A stretch of DNA of 64,000 nucleotides, taken from Solirhodobacter olei. Lineage in GTDB: Bacteria > Pseudomonadota > Alphaproteobacteria > Rhodobacterales > Rhodobacteraceae. The DNA lies in the NCBI RefSeq assembly GCF_004010155.1, contig NZ_RRYH01000002.1, positions 248,001 to 312,000 of the forward strand, given 5' to 3'. This document shows positions 9,880 to 18,346 of this stretch, piece by piece. The notes below the pieces were generated by a model, which was not told where the DNA came from, made no database searches, and worked only from the letters and a program-made list of their open reading frames with translations. A program made the position numbers and the translations under genes. The number at the start of each line of letters is the position of its first letter. Within the stretch, counting starts at the first letter, position 1.

Positions 9880-10338
9880 TCAGTTCGGCGGGAGCGCGCG
9901 TTCCAGCATCATCAGACGCTCCCCGGCGAGGCTCGGGTGCGGGCGCTCACCGGAGGGGATGAACCCGGCGCGGCGATAGAGGCGGATGTTGGCGTCAAGC
10001 CGCGTGTTGGTGTGGAGGTAGAGCCTGGTGAGGCCCCGGCGGCGCGCCTCCGCCTCGGCGAAGGCGAGGCAGGCAGTGCCGAGGCCCTGGCCCTGGCTCT
10101 CGGGCGCGACGGCGATGTTGTAGATCTTGAGGACTGGTGGCTCGGCGGTCAGGACGAGGACGGCGGCGGGACGGCCGTCGCGCTCAGCGACGTAGACCTC
10201 GCCGCGCGCGATGCGGGGGGCGTAATCCTCCAGCGCGGGCTTTGGAAGCGAGCCGATGAGCGGCAGGTAGCCGACGGCATAGGCGTCGCGGCAGATAGCG
10301 GCGACGGCGGACAGGTCGGCCTGAGCCGCCAGACGCAT
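9880..10338 (-). CDS. GNAT family N-acetyltransferase
   Basis: About 152 residues from the ATG at 10338; a GTG at 10353, directly after the moaD-like stop, would add five residues. The acetyl-CoA-binding motif is present (NIAVAPESQGQGLGTA, a QGxGLG-type pyrophosphate loop) along with the RLYRRAGF motif-B region near the C-terminus. It is the last gene of the molybdenum-hydroxylase operon, spaced by only a few bases from the MoaD-like gene. Its acceptor is unknown. Its place suggests co-regulation with the hydroxylase rather than a proven functional link. Confidence 0.85.
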   Translation of the reverse strand: MRLAAQADLSAVAAICRDAYAVGYLPLIGSLPKPALEDYAPRIARGEVYVAERDGRPAAVLVLTAEPPVLKIYNIAVAPESQGQGLGTACLAFAEAEARRRGLTRLYLHTNTRLDANIRLYRRAGFIPSGERPHPSLAGERLMMLERALPPN

Positions 10339-10355
10339 GGCGGGCCCGGCCACGC

Positions 10356-10601
10356 TCAGCCGCCGGTCATGTAGGGCATGACCACGACCTCGCTCTCGGG
10401 ACTGATTCTGGTGAACCAGGCCTCGCGATAGATCCGGCCGTCGATCGCCATGGAGACGCCACGCTCGATCTGGGGGCGGAGGCCGGGATAGGCCTCCGCC
10501 AGCTTGTCGAGCACCTCCTTGAAGGTGCTGGCCTCCACCTCGACCTCGGCCTGCCCGTCGGTATGGGCCCGGAGCGAGCCCCAGAGCAGGACCTTGACCA
10601 C
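10356..10601 (-). CDS. MoaD/ThiS-like ubiquitin-fold sulfur carrier
   Basis: An 81-residue beta-grasp protein ending in the diagnostic Gly-Gly (MPYMTGG). The GTG start abuts the stop of the large hydroxylase subunit. MoaD proteins carry a C-terminal thiocarboxylate for molybdopterin dithiolene synthesis; ThiS and related proteins deliver sulfur elsewhere. There is no MoaE, MoeB or ThiF partner in the window. As a satellite of a molybdenum hydroxylase it may supply dedicated cofactor or act as a non-canonical small subunit. Family assignment is good; the role is inferred. Confidence 0.72.
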   Translation of the reverse strand: MVKVLLWGSLRAHTDGQAEVEVEASTFKEVLDKLAEAYPGLRPQIERGVSMAIDGRIYREAWFTRISPESEVVVMPYMTGG

Positions 10602-10602
10602 G

Positions 10603-12846
10603 TCAGGCGGCGCCCTTGATCGCCTTCAGCACGCGCGGCGGCGACATCGGCAGTTCCTGCAGCCGGGTCCCGATGGAGCGCGAGATCGCATTGGAGATCG
10701 CCGCGAGCGGCGGCACGATCGAGGTCTCGCCCACGCCGCGCACGCCGTAGGGGTGGCCGGGGTTGGGGATCTCGAGGATCACCGCCTCGATCGGCGGAAG
10801 GTCGGAGGCGACTGGGATGCGGTAGTCGAGGAAACCCGGGTTCTGCAGGCGGCCGTCGGCGCCGTAGATGTATTCCTCGTTCAGCGCCCAGCCGATGCCC
10901 TGGGCGGCCCCGCCCTGCATCTGGCCCTCGACGTAGTCGGGATGCACCGCCTTGCCCGCGTCCTGGAACACGGTGTAGCGGACGACCTTCGTCGCGCCGG
11001 TCTCCTTGTCGACCTCCACGTCGCAGAGGTGGACGCCGAAGCTCACCCCCGCCCCGTCGGCGTTGACCTCGTAATGGCCGGCGATCGGCCCGCCGGTCTG
11101 GAACGACTTCGCCGCGATGTCGGCAAGGCTCATCGGCGGGAACTTCCCGGCGTTCGGCCCGGCGGGATGGGCCGCGCCGTCCTTCCATTCCACCGCATCC
11201 TCGTCGATGCCCCAGAGCATGGCGGCGCGCTTGCACATCTTCCGGATCGCGTCGCGCGCGGCGTTGATGGTGGCGATGCCCACCGCGAAGGTCACCCGGC
11301 TGCCGTCCGTCGTGTCGGCATAGCCGAGCGAGGCGGTGTCGGCGATGATGGTGCGGACCTTCTCGTACGGGATGCCCAGCTCCTCGGCCGCCATCAGGCT
11401 GATCGAGGCGCGGGAACCGCCGATGTCGGGGTTGCCCTCCGCGATGCCGACGGTGCCGTCGGTGTTCACGTTCATCGTGACGCAGGTGTTGCCGCCGAAG
11501 TTGAACCAGAAGCCGCAGGATAGGCCACGGGCCTGTCCCTCGGCCAGGGGCGCGGTGTAATGCGGGTGCTTCTTCGCCGCCTCCAGCGTCGCCAGCAGGC
11601 CGATATCGTCGAAGGTCGGCCCGTAGGAGGCCTTGGTACCCTTCTTGGCGGCGTTCTTGATGCGCACCTCCAGCGGGTCGAGGCCGAGGCCCTGGCAGAG
11701 TTCGTCCACCACGCTTTCGACCGCGTAGATCGCCTGGGGCGCGCCCGGGGCGCGGTAGGCGGCTTCCTTCGGCCGATTGGTCATGACGTTCCAGCCGACC
11801 GTCTGCACTGCTTCCAGATCATAGGCGGCGAAAGCGGCCTGGGCGCCCATCTCGCAGGTCAGGCACTGGAAGGCGCCGCCCGAGTAGCGCATGTCGGCCC
11901 AGCCGGCGGTGATCCGGCCGTCCTTGGTCATGCCGATCTTTACGTCGATCGAGGTCGAGACGGTCGGACCCGTGGCGCGGAAGACCTCGTCGCGGGTCAT
12001 CACCATCTTCACCGGCCGGCCGGTCTTCTTCGACAGCATCAGCGCCACCGGCTCGAGATAGACGGTCGTCTTGCCGCCGAAGCCGCCGCCGATCTCCGAC
12101 GCCGTGACCTTCAGCTGGCTCGCCTCCATCCCCAGCATCTCGGAGCAGAGGGTGCGGAAGTAGAAATGGCCCTGGGTGCAGACCCAGAGATCGGCCCGCC
12201 CGTCGGTGGTGAAGGAGGCGAGGCAGGCGTGCGGCTCGATATAGCCCTGGTGGGTGGCCGCGGTCCGGAAGCTGCGCTCGACGATCTTGTCGGCCTTGGC
12301 AAAGCCCGCCTCGAGGTCGCCATGGCCGAACTCGCAGCGGTGGGTCACGTTCGCACCCATGCCGGCGGGGACGGTTTCAAGCGCCCTGCCCTCCAGCACC
12401 ACCGGCGCGTCGGGCTTCGCCGCCACGTCGATGTCGGTGACATGCGGCAGGACCTCGTATTCGACCTTGATCTTCTTCAGCGCGTCGCGGGCGACAGTGG
12501 CGTTGATCGCGGCGACGGCGGCGATGGCATGGCCGTCATAAAGCGCCTTGTCCTGCGCCAGGCAGTTCACCGCGACATCGGCAAGGAATTCGTCCTTCGG
12601 CACCGAGAAGTCGCGGCCCGTCACGATCCCCTTCACACCGGGCATCGCCGCGGCTTCCGAGGTGTCGATCGAGACGATGCGCGCATGGGCATGCGGGCTG
12701 CGCAGCACGCGGCCGACCAGCATCCCCGGCGCCACCATGTCGGCGCCGTAGAGCGCCCGGCCGGTGACCTTGTCGACCCCGTCGGGACGGGCGACGCGAG
12801 TGCCGACCTGCTTGAATTCGCGTTTCACGTAAGCATCAAAGGCCAT
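10603..12846 (-). CDS. Molybdenum hydroxylase large subunit (molybdopterin-binding, xanthine dehydrogenase family)
   Basis: A 747-residue catalytic subunit with the two conserved aldehyde/xanthine-dehydrogenase domains. The glycine-rich Mo-binding loop IGGGFGGKT (near 260) and the invariant catalytic glutamate in GVRGVGETS (Glu707) are visible. The active-site loop reads AYRAPGAPQ, not the AYRCSFR of true aerobic CO dehydrogenase, so it is not a form I CoxL. It hydroxylates or reduces an N-heterocycle, aldehyde or aryl-CoA in the cytoplasm. It is encoded 1 bp from the Fe-S subunit. Substrate unknown; the upstream CoA ligase makes an acyl-CoA substrate worth testing. Confidence 0.88.
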   Translation of the reverse strand: MAFDAYVKREFKQVGTRVARPDGVDKVTGRALYGADMVAPGMLVGRVLRSPHAHARIVSIDTSEAAAMPGVKGIVTGRDFSVPKDEFLADVAVNCLAQDKALYDGHAIAAVAAINATVARDALKKIKVEYEVLPHVTDIDVAAKPDAPVVLEGRALETVPAGMGANVTHRCEFGHGDLEAGFAKADKIVERSFRTAATHQGYIEPHACLASFTTDGRADLWVCTQGHFYFRTLCSEMLGMEASQLKVTASEIGGGFGGKTTVYLEPVALMLSKKTGRPVKMVMTRDEVFRATGPTVSTSIDVKIGMTKDGRITAGWADMRYSGGAFQCLTCEMGAQAAFAAYDLEAVQTVGWNVMTNRPKEAAYRAPGAPQAIYAVESVVDELCQGLGLDPLEVRIKNAAKKGTKASYGPTFDDIGLLATLEAAKKHPHYTAPLAEGQARGLSCGFWFNFGGNTCVTMNVNTDGTVGIAEGNPDIGGSRASISLMAAEELGIPYEKVRTIIADTASLGYADTTDGSRVTFAVGIATINAARDAIRKMCKRAAMLWGIDEDAVEWKDGAAHPAGPNAGKFPPMSLADIAAKSFQTGGPIAGHYEVNADGAGVSFGVHLCDVEVDKETGATKVVRYTVFQDAGKAVHPDYVEGQMQGGAAQGIGWALNEEYIYGADGRLQNPGFLDYRIPVASDLPPIEAVILEIPNPGHPYGVRGVGETSIVPPLAAISNAISRSIGTRLQELPMSPPRVLKAIKGAA

Positions 12847-12847
12847 G

Positions 12848-13321
12848 TCACGCTCTCCTCATCTCAGCCGCCGCGGCCTGAACCGCGCGGACGATCTTGT
12901 CATAGCCGGTGCAGCGGCAGAGGTTGCCCGCCAGCCAGTAGCGCACCTCCTCGTCGCTCGGGTCGGGGGTCTTCTCCAGCAGCGCCTTGGCGGCGACGAG
13001 GATGCCCGGGGTGCAGATCCCGCATTGCAGCGCGGCATGGTCGATGAAGGCGCGCTGCAGCGGGTGCAGCGTCTCGCCCGCAGCCATGCCCTCGACGGTC
13101 GCGATCTCCTGCCCCTCGGCCTCGACGGCGAGGACGAGGCAGGAACAGACCAGGCGGCCGTTCAGCGTGACCGAGCAGGCGCCGCAGTCGCCGGTGCCGC
13201 AGCCTTCCTTGGCCCCGGTCAGGCCCAGCCGGCCACGCAGCGCGTCCAGCAGCGTCTCGTCGGGGGCGCAGACGAAATCGACGGAATCGCCGTTTACGGT
13301 GGTGGATACGGTGACGCTCAT
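12848..13321 (-). CDS. Molybdenum hydroxylase small subunit, two [2Fe-2S] clusters
   Basis: A 157-residue protein with a plant-type ferredoxin fold carrying Cys41, Cys46, Cys49 and Cys61 (CGTGDCGACS...CSC), and a C-terminal helical [2Fe-2S] domain with Cys100, Cys103, Cys135 and Cys137 (CGIC...CRC). All eight ligands are present. It relays electrons between the Mo site and the FAD subunit. Its start overlaps the FAD-subunit stop by 4 bp, so the three subunits are translationally coupled. Confidence 0.93.
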   Translation of the reverse strand: MSVTVSTTVNGDSVDFVCAPDETLLDALRGRLGLTGAKEGCGTGDCGACSVTLNGRLVCSCLVLAVEAEGQEIATVEGMAAGETLHPLQRAFIDHAALQCGICTPGILVAAKALLEKTPDPSDEEVRYWLAGNLCRCTGYDKIVRAVQAAAAEMRRA

Positions 13322-14181
13322 TTCTGGCCTCCGGCGCGGGTGTAGGCGATGCGGGCGGCGCGCTTGGCCAGCACGCCCACCACATCCTTTCGGTATTCGA
13401 CGGAGCCACGCTTGTCGTCGATCGGCTTGGCCGCGGCCGAGCAGGCGGCGGCCAGCTTTTCCAGCGCGGCATCGTCGAGGCGGGTGCCGATGATCGCCTT
13501 CGCCGCCGGCTCGCAGAGCACGACGGTCGGCGCAACGGCGCCCAGGGCGACGCGGGCATCCTTGATGACGCCCTTCTCGTCCAGCGACAGGTTCACCGCG
13601 GCGGAGGCCACGGCGATGTCCATCTCGGTCCGCGGGATGAAGCGGAGATAGGCATCCGCGCAGCGCGCACCGCGCGCCGGCAGGAAGACCGAGGTGATGA
13701 ACTCGCCCTTCTTCAGCTTGGTCTTGCCGGGGCCGGCGGGGATCTCTTCCACCGCGACGTCGCGACCTGCGCCACGGCCGGCCACGCGCACCTTGGCGCC
13801 GGCGGCGACCAGGGCGGGCACGGAATCGGCAGCCGGAGAGGCGTTGCAGAGGTTGCCCACCATGGTGCAGCGGCCCTGCACCTGGGTGGAGCCGATGAGG
13901 TTCGCCGCCTCGACCACGCCGGGCCAGGCCGCCTTCAGATCGGCATCCTCGGAGAGCTGTGCGCCCGAGACGCCTGCACCGATGCGGAAGCCGCCGGCCT
14001 CCTTCACGATGGTGCGCGTGCCGGGCAGCGCCTTGATATCGACAAGGAGATCGGGCTCCACCATGCCGGATTTCATCTGCACCAGCATGTCGGTGCCGCC
14101 GGCCAGAATTCGGGCAACGCCCTTTTCGGCCGAGAGAAGACGCGCGGCCTCGGCCACCGTCTGGGGTTTTTCATAACGCAT
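13318..14181 (-). CDS. Molybdenum hydroxylase FAD-binding subunit (CoxM type)
   Basis: A 287-residue FAD subunit. FAD pyrophosphate loops are visible as AGGTDML (about residues 27-33) and TMVGNLCNASPAADS (about 106-120). It lacks the extra four-cysteine loop that distinguishes 4-hydroxybenzoyl-CoA reductase beta subunits. It is the first gene of the operon in the order FAD, Fe-S, Mo, MoaD-like, GNAT. An AGGAAG ribosome site precedes the ATG. Confidence 0.92.
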   Translation of the reverse strand: MRYEKPQTVAEAARLLSAEKGVARILAGGTDMLVQMKSGMVEPDLLVDIKALPGTRTIVKEAGGFRIGAGVSGAQLSEDADLKAAWPGVVEAANLIGSTQVQGRCTMVGNLCNASPAADSVPALVAAGAKVRVAGRGAGRDVAVEEIPAGPGKTKLKKGEFITSVFLPARGARCADAYLRFIPRTEMDIAVASAAVNLSLDEKGVIKDARVALGAVAPTVVLCEPAAKAIIGTRLDDAALEKLAAACSAAAKPIDDKRGSVEYRKDVVGVLAKRAARIAYTRAGGQK

Positions 14182-14285
14182 CGGGATCGGCTTCCTGTCG
14201 AGTGTTCCTCAGGTTCCGGGGCCGACATTAGAACCAGCACCCGGGCAGATGCAACACGTGGCCGACACCGGGATCAACAAAGCCG

Positions 14286-15890
14286 TCACCCGGCGGCCTT
14301 CCGCGGGCCGGAAAGGCGGGCCCGCATCTCCTTCTTGTCGAGCTTTCCGACGCTGGTCTTGGGCAGCGCGTCGACCACCTCGACCCGGTCCGGCGCGGCC
14401 CATTTCGACAGGTGCCCGCCGCGGATCGCCTCCTCCACCGCGGCGCGAAGCCCGGCCTCGACGGTCTCGATCCGTGCGCCCGGGGTGAGCGCCACCACGA
14501 GGCAGGGCCGCTCGCCCCATTTGGGATCCGGCAGGCCGATGGCCGCGACCTCGGCCACGCCGGGTACGACGCTGGCGATATTTTCCAGATCCAGAGATGA
14601 GATCCACTCGCCCCCCGACTTGATCACGTCCTTGATCCGGTCGGTGATATGGAGCGTTCCGTCCGCGTCGAGATAGCCGACATCGCCGGTGTGCAGGTAG
14701 CCGCCGCGCCAGAGGTCCGCGGTCTTCTCGGCATCCTTCAAATAGCCCATGGTCAGCCAGGGCGCGCGGACGACGACCTCGCCGGGCGAGGTCCGGCCCG
14801 GCGGCATGTCGCGCATCTCCCCGTCGACCACGCGCAGTTCCACCATCGGCGCGGCGATGCCGGTGGCGGTGCGCTGGCCGATCGTCGCGCCCGCCTCCAT
14901 CGCGGCGGTATCGCTGGTGGTCAGAAGCGGGCAGGTCTCCGACATGCCGTAGCCCGACATCACGTCCACCCCGCGCGCCGCGGCGGCCGCGGCCAGCCCC
15001 TCCGGCAGGGCCGAGCCGCCGATGATGACGCGCCAGCCCGTCAGGTCGACCTCGTCCACCTCGGGCGCGGCAAGGAGCATGGAGAGAATCGTCGGCACGC
15101 AATGGGTGAAGGTCACGCGATGCTCGTCGACAAGCCGCAAAAGCCGCGCCGGCTCATACCGCCCCGGGTAGACCTGGCGCACCCCGAAGAGCGTGGCGAT
15201 GTACGGCATGCCCCAGGCATGGACATGGAAGAGCGGCGTGATCGGCATATAGACGTCGCGCCGCCGCATCAGCCCGCCACTGGCCCCCGCCAGCGTGTGG
15301 AGCACGATCTGCCGGTGGGTGAAGGTGACCCCCTTCGGATTGCCGGTGGTACCGGTGGTGTAGAAGAGCGTGGCGCGGGTGCGCTCGTCGAAATCGGGGA
15401 AGGCGTATTGGTCGCTGGCCGCGGCGAGGAGCGCCTCGTATTCGCCGTCGAAGCCCTCGGGCAGGTCCCCGGGCGCGTCCTGCAGCAGGATCAGCTTCAC
15501 CGGCCGGGTAATCCGGTCCCGGACCTGCGCCAGAAGCGGCAGGAAATCGCGGTGAACCAGGATCGCGTCATCCTCGGCATGGTTGATCGTGTAGACGATC
15601 TGGTCGGGCGAGAGGCGCACGTTCACCGTGTGCAGCACCGCCCCCATCATCGGCACGGCGAAGAAGCTTTCGAAATAGCGGTGGCTGTCCCAGTCCATCA
15701 CCGCGATCACCGATCCGGGGCCGAGGCCGAGCGCCGCATAGGCATTCGCCGCGCGCTGCAGGCGGGCGTACCAGTCGCGGTAGCTGTAGCGCATCACGCC
15801 GGGGTAGATGATCTCCTCCGCCGCGCGGTTCTGCAGCGTGCTGTGCAGGAGCTGCTTGACCAGCAGCGGATAGTCATAGACCTCCGACAT
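14286..15890 (-). CDS. Acyl-CoA ligase (AMP-forming, fatty-acyl-CoA synthetase type)
   Basis: Start ATG at 15890 is preceded by GGGGAGGAG; longer readings upstream lack a ribosome site. The 534-residue product shows the P-loop-like ATLFYTTGTTGNPKGV, the adenine motif YGMSETCP, the hinge GYLHTGDVGYLD and the late catalytic KTSVGKLDKKEMR lysine region. It activates a carboxylic acid to its CoA ester through an acyl-AMP. It resembles medium/long-chain ligases, but chain length cannot be read from the sequence. It lies 104 bp upstream of the molybdenum-hydroxylase operon on the same strand, so co-expression is plausible. Confidence 0.9.
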   Translation of the reverse strand: MSEVYDYPLLVKQLLHSTLQNRAAEEIIYPGVMRYSYRDWYARLQRAANAYAALGLGPGSVIAVMDWDSHRYFESFFAVPMMGAVLHTVNVRLSPDQIVYTINHAEDDAILVHRDFLPLLAQVRDRITRPVKLILLQDAPGDLPEGFDGEYEALLAAASDQYAFPDFDERTRATLFYTTGTTGNPKGVTFTHRQIVLHTLAGASGGLMRRRDVYMPITPLFHVHAWGMPYIATLFGVRQVYPGRYEPARLLRLVDEHRVTFTHCVPTILSMLLAAPEVDEVDLTGWRVIIGGSALPEGLAAAAAARGVDVMSGYGMSETCPLLTTSDTAAMEAGATIGQRTATGIAAPMVELRVVDGEMRDMPPGRTSPGEVVVRAPWLTMGYLKDAEKTADLWRGGYLHTGDVGYLDADGTLHITDRIKDVIKSGGEWISSLDLENIASVVPGVAEVAAIGLPDPKWGERPCLVVALTPGARIETVEAGLRAAVEEAIRGGHLSKWAAPDRVEVVDALPKTSVGKLDKKEMRARLSGPRKAAG

Positions 15891-16068
15891 CGTCGTTCTC
15901 CTCCCCTCGGCGCCTTCCCGCGCCCTGCCCGAGGATGCAGCGTCCTCCCGCATCGCGCAATCATCACGGGCGAAAATGTCGCCCCCACGAACCCCGGCGG
16001 TCGGAAACGGTTGCGCCCGCCCGGGGTGCCGCGTGAAGACTGAGAGGTGACAGAACCCGGAGGAGCCG

Positions 16069-18108
16069 ATGCCGTCGAACGATCCCCTGCTGCAACCCTA
16101 CAGGCTGAAGCATCTCACGCTGAAGAACCGGATCATGACGACGAGCCATGAGCCCGCCTACCCCGAGGACGGATTGCCGAAGGACCGCTACCGCGGCTAT
16201 CACGTCGAGCGCGCCCGGGGCGGGATCGCCATGACGATGACGGCGGGATCGGCGCTGGTCTCCCGCGATAGCCCGCCCGCGTTCAACAACATCCTCGCCT
16301 GGAAGGACGAGGTGGTGCCGTGGATGGCCAAGCTGGTGGACGAATGCCACGCCGAGGGCTGCGCGGTGATGATCCAGCTGACCCACCTCGGCTGGCGCAC
16401 CGGATGGAACCGGGGCGACTGGCTGCCGGCGGTGGCGCCGTCGGGCATGCGCGAGCCGGCGCACCGGGCCTTCCCGAAGGTGCTGGAGGACTGGGACATC
16501 GCGCGGATCATCCGCGATTATGCCGCCGCGGCCGAGCGGATGCAGGCCGCGGGCCTCGACGGGATCGAGCTGGAGGCCTATGGCCATTTGATGGACGCCT
16601 TCTGGGCGCCGCGGCAGAACGCGCTGGAAAGCCCCTGGAACGGCGACCTGGAAGCGCGGATGAAGTTCTCCCTCGATGTGCTTGCAGCCATTCGGGAAAA
16701 GACCGGACCGGAGTTCATAGTCGGGCTGCGCTACACCGCCGACGACCTGGCGGATGGCGGGATCACGGTGGAGGATGGGCTGGCGATCGGGCACCGGCTG
16801 AAGGCGTCCGGCATGGTGGATTTCCTCAACGTCATCCGTGGCCGGGTGGAGACCGATCCGGCGCTGACCGACGTGATCCCGGTGCAGGGGATGAAATCCG
16901 CCCCGCACCTCGATTTCGCGGGGCGGGTGCGGGCGGAAGTCGGCCTGCCCACGTTCCATGCCGCGCGGATCCCCGACGTGGCGACGGCGCGGCACGCGGT
17001 GGCGGCGGGGCTTCTCGACATGGTCGGCATGACCCGCGCCCATATCGCCGAGCCGCATATCGTGAAGAAGATCATGGCGGGGCGCGAGGAGGACATCCGC
17101 CCCTGCGTCGGCGCCACCTATTGCCTTGACCGGATCTACCAGGGCGGCGAGGCGCTCTGCATCCACAACGCGGCGACGGGGCGGGAGCTGACCATGCCGC
17201 ATGTGATTGAGAAAGCGGAGAAACCCCGCCGCGTGGTGATCGTCGGCGCCGGACCCGGGGGGCTGGAGGCCGCCCGCGTCGCCGCCGCCCGCGGCCACAA
17301 TGTGACGGTGTTTGAGGCGGCGAGCCAGCCCGGCGGGCAGGTGCGGCTGACCGCGCTTTCGCCCCGGCGGCGGGAGATGATCGGGATCATCGACTGGCGC
17401 ATGGCGCAATGCGCGGCGCGGGGGGTGGAGTTCCGGTTCGACACATGGGCCGAGGGCGACGACGTGCTGGCGCTGGAGCCGGAGGTGGTGATCGTGGCGA
17501 CCGGGGGGCTACCCGACACCGGCGGGCTGGAGGCTGGTGAGGATCTGGTCGTCTCGGCCTGGGACATCATCGCGGGCGACGTGAAGCCGGGCGCCAATGT
17601 GCTGATCTACGACGACGCGGGCGACCATCCGGCGCTGCAGGCGGCAGAGGTGATCGCGGCTGCCGGCGGAAGCGTCGAGGTGATGACCAGAGACCGGACT
17701 TTTGCACCTGAAATCATGGGGATGAACCTCGTTCCTTACATGCGATCCCTGCAGGGAAAGGCGGTGAAGTTCACCGTCACCTACCGGCTGAAGGCGGTGG
17801 AGAAGGCGGGCAACGCGCTCTCGGCCCTCATCGGGTCGGACTATGGCGCGGTGGAGGAACGCCGCAGCGTCGACCAGGTCGTGGTGAACCACGGAACCGT
17901 CCCGCTTGATGAGCTTTATCAGGAGCTTAGGCCGCGATCTTCGAACCTGGGAGAGGTCGATTACGAGGCGCTGATCGAGGGGCGGCCGCAGACGGTGCGC
18001 AGCAATCCGGAGGGTACGTTCCAGCTGTTCCGGATCGGCGATGCTGTCTCGGCCCGCAACACCCACGCGGCGATCTACGATGCGCTGCGGCTGGTGAAGG
18101 ATCTTTGA
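16069..18108 (+). CDS. Old Yellow Enzyme/FAD-NAD fusion oxidoreductase (dienoyl-CoA reductase or amine demethylase type) with one cluster cysteine missing
   Basis: A 679-residue protein: an N-terminal FMN TIM barrel (about 1-370), an Fe-S segment, and a C-terminal NAD(P)/FAD domain starting VVIVGAGPGGLEAARV. This is the architecture of 2,4-dienoyl-CoA reductase, trimethylamine dehydrogenase and methylated-proline demethylases. The cluster region has Cys346, Cys352 and Cys364, but the second canonical cysteine position is Ala349 (CVGATYC), so only three of four [4Fe-4S] ligands remain there. It is divergent from the CoA ligase; GGAGGAG precedes the start. A demethylase-like role is possible but unproven. 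Confidence 0.85.
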   Translation: MPSNDPLLQPYRLKHLTLKNRIMTTSHEPAYPEDGLPKDRYRGYHVERARGGIAMTMTAGSALVSRDSPPAFNNILAWKDEVVPWMAKLVDECHAEGCAVMIQLTHLGWRTGWNRGDWLPAVAPSGMREPAHRAFPKVLEDWDIARIIRDYAAAAERMQAAGLDGIELEAYGHLMDAFWAPRQNALESPWNGDLEARMKFSLDVLAAIREKTGPEFIVGLRYTADDLADGGITVEDGLAIGHRLKASGMVDFLNVIRGRVETDPALTDVIPVQGMKSAPHLDFAGRVRAEVGLPTFHAARIPDVATARHAVAAGLLDMVGMTRAHIAEPHIVKKIMAGREEDIRPCVGATYCLDRIYQGGEALCIHNAATGRELTMPHVIEKAEKPRRVVIVGAGPGGLEAARVAAARGHNVTVFEAASQPGGQVRLTALSPRRREMIGIIDWRMAQCAARGVEFRFDTWAEGDDVLALEPEVVIVATGGLPDTGGLEAGEDLVVSAWDIIAGDVKPGANVLIYDDAGDHPALQAAEVIAAAGGSVEVMTRDRTFAPEIMGMNLVPYMRSLQGKAVKFTVTYRLKAVEKAGNALSALIGSDYGAVEERRSVDQVVVNHGTVPLDELYQELRPRSSNLGEVDYEALIEGRPQTVRSNPEGTFQLFRIGDAVSARNTHAAIYDALRLVKDL

Positions 18109-18169
18109 CGGAAGCAAACCGGAGAGTAAGGCCTTCCCGGCAAGCGTCTGGGACGGCTTGAAAATCCTC

Positions 18170-18218
18170 TTACCGATTCAGCACAGTTTCAGCACCGCTT
18201 TAGCACCGTAACTTACCG
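18170..18218 (+). repeat. Three tandem 11-bp repeats flanked by TTACCG
   Basis: ATTCAGCACAG, TTTCAGCACCG and CTTTAGCACCG follow each other without gaps (18176-18208), sharing the core AGCAC. They are flanked by TTACCG at 18170-18175 and 18213-18218. The unit of 11 bp is about one helical turn, as in protein-binding iterons. They lie in the 238-bp gap between convergent genes, so promoter control is unlikely. Confidence 0.6.
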
Positions 18219-18284
18219 TATTCCGGGACGGTGGTCGGTCGGTTTGCGCAACGGGGCGGCCCGGCCTCTGGCCCGGGCCGTGTC

Positions 18285-18334
18285 GGAGTATTTCAGCCAG
18301 GAAGAAGCAAGGGCCGCCGCGGGGGCGGCCCTTT
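18285..18334. terminator. Bidirectional terminator with GGAGTATTT element
   Basis: GGGCCGCC (18311-18318) pairs with GGCGGCCC (18324-18331) across a 5-nt loop, followed by TTT. Just before it lies GGAGTATTTCAGCCAGG plus AAGAAG (18285-18307), the same element found after the sugar operon at 9841. It sits between convergent genes and can serve both. Confidence 0.6.
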
Positions 18335-18346
18335 CCTGCGACAGGG

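Noticed and set aside
10603-13321. Aerobic CO dehydrogenase (CoxLS)
   Set aside because: The active-site loop is AYRAPGAPQ rather than AYRCSFR, so form I CO dehydrogenase is excluded.
18176-18208. Tandem repeats as a CRISPR array
   Set aside because: Units are only 11 bp without spacers and no cas genes are present.
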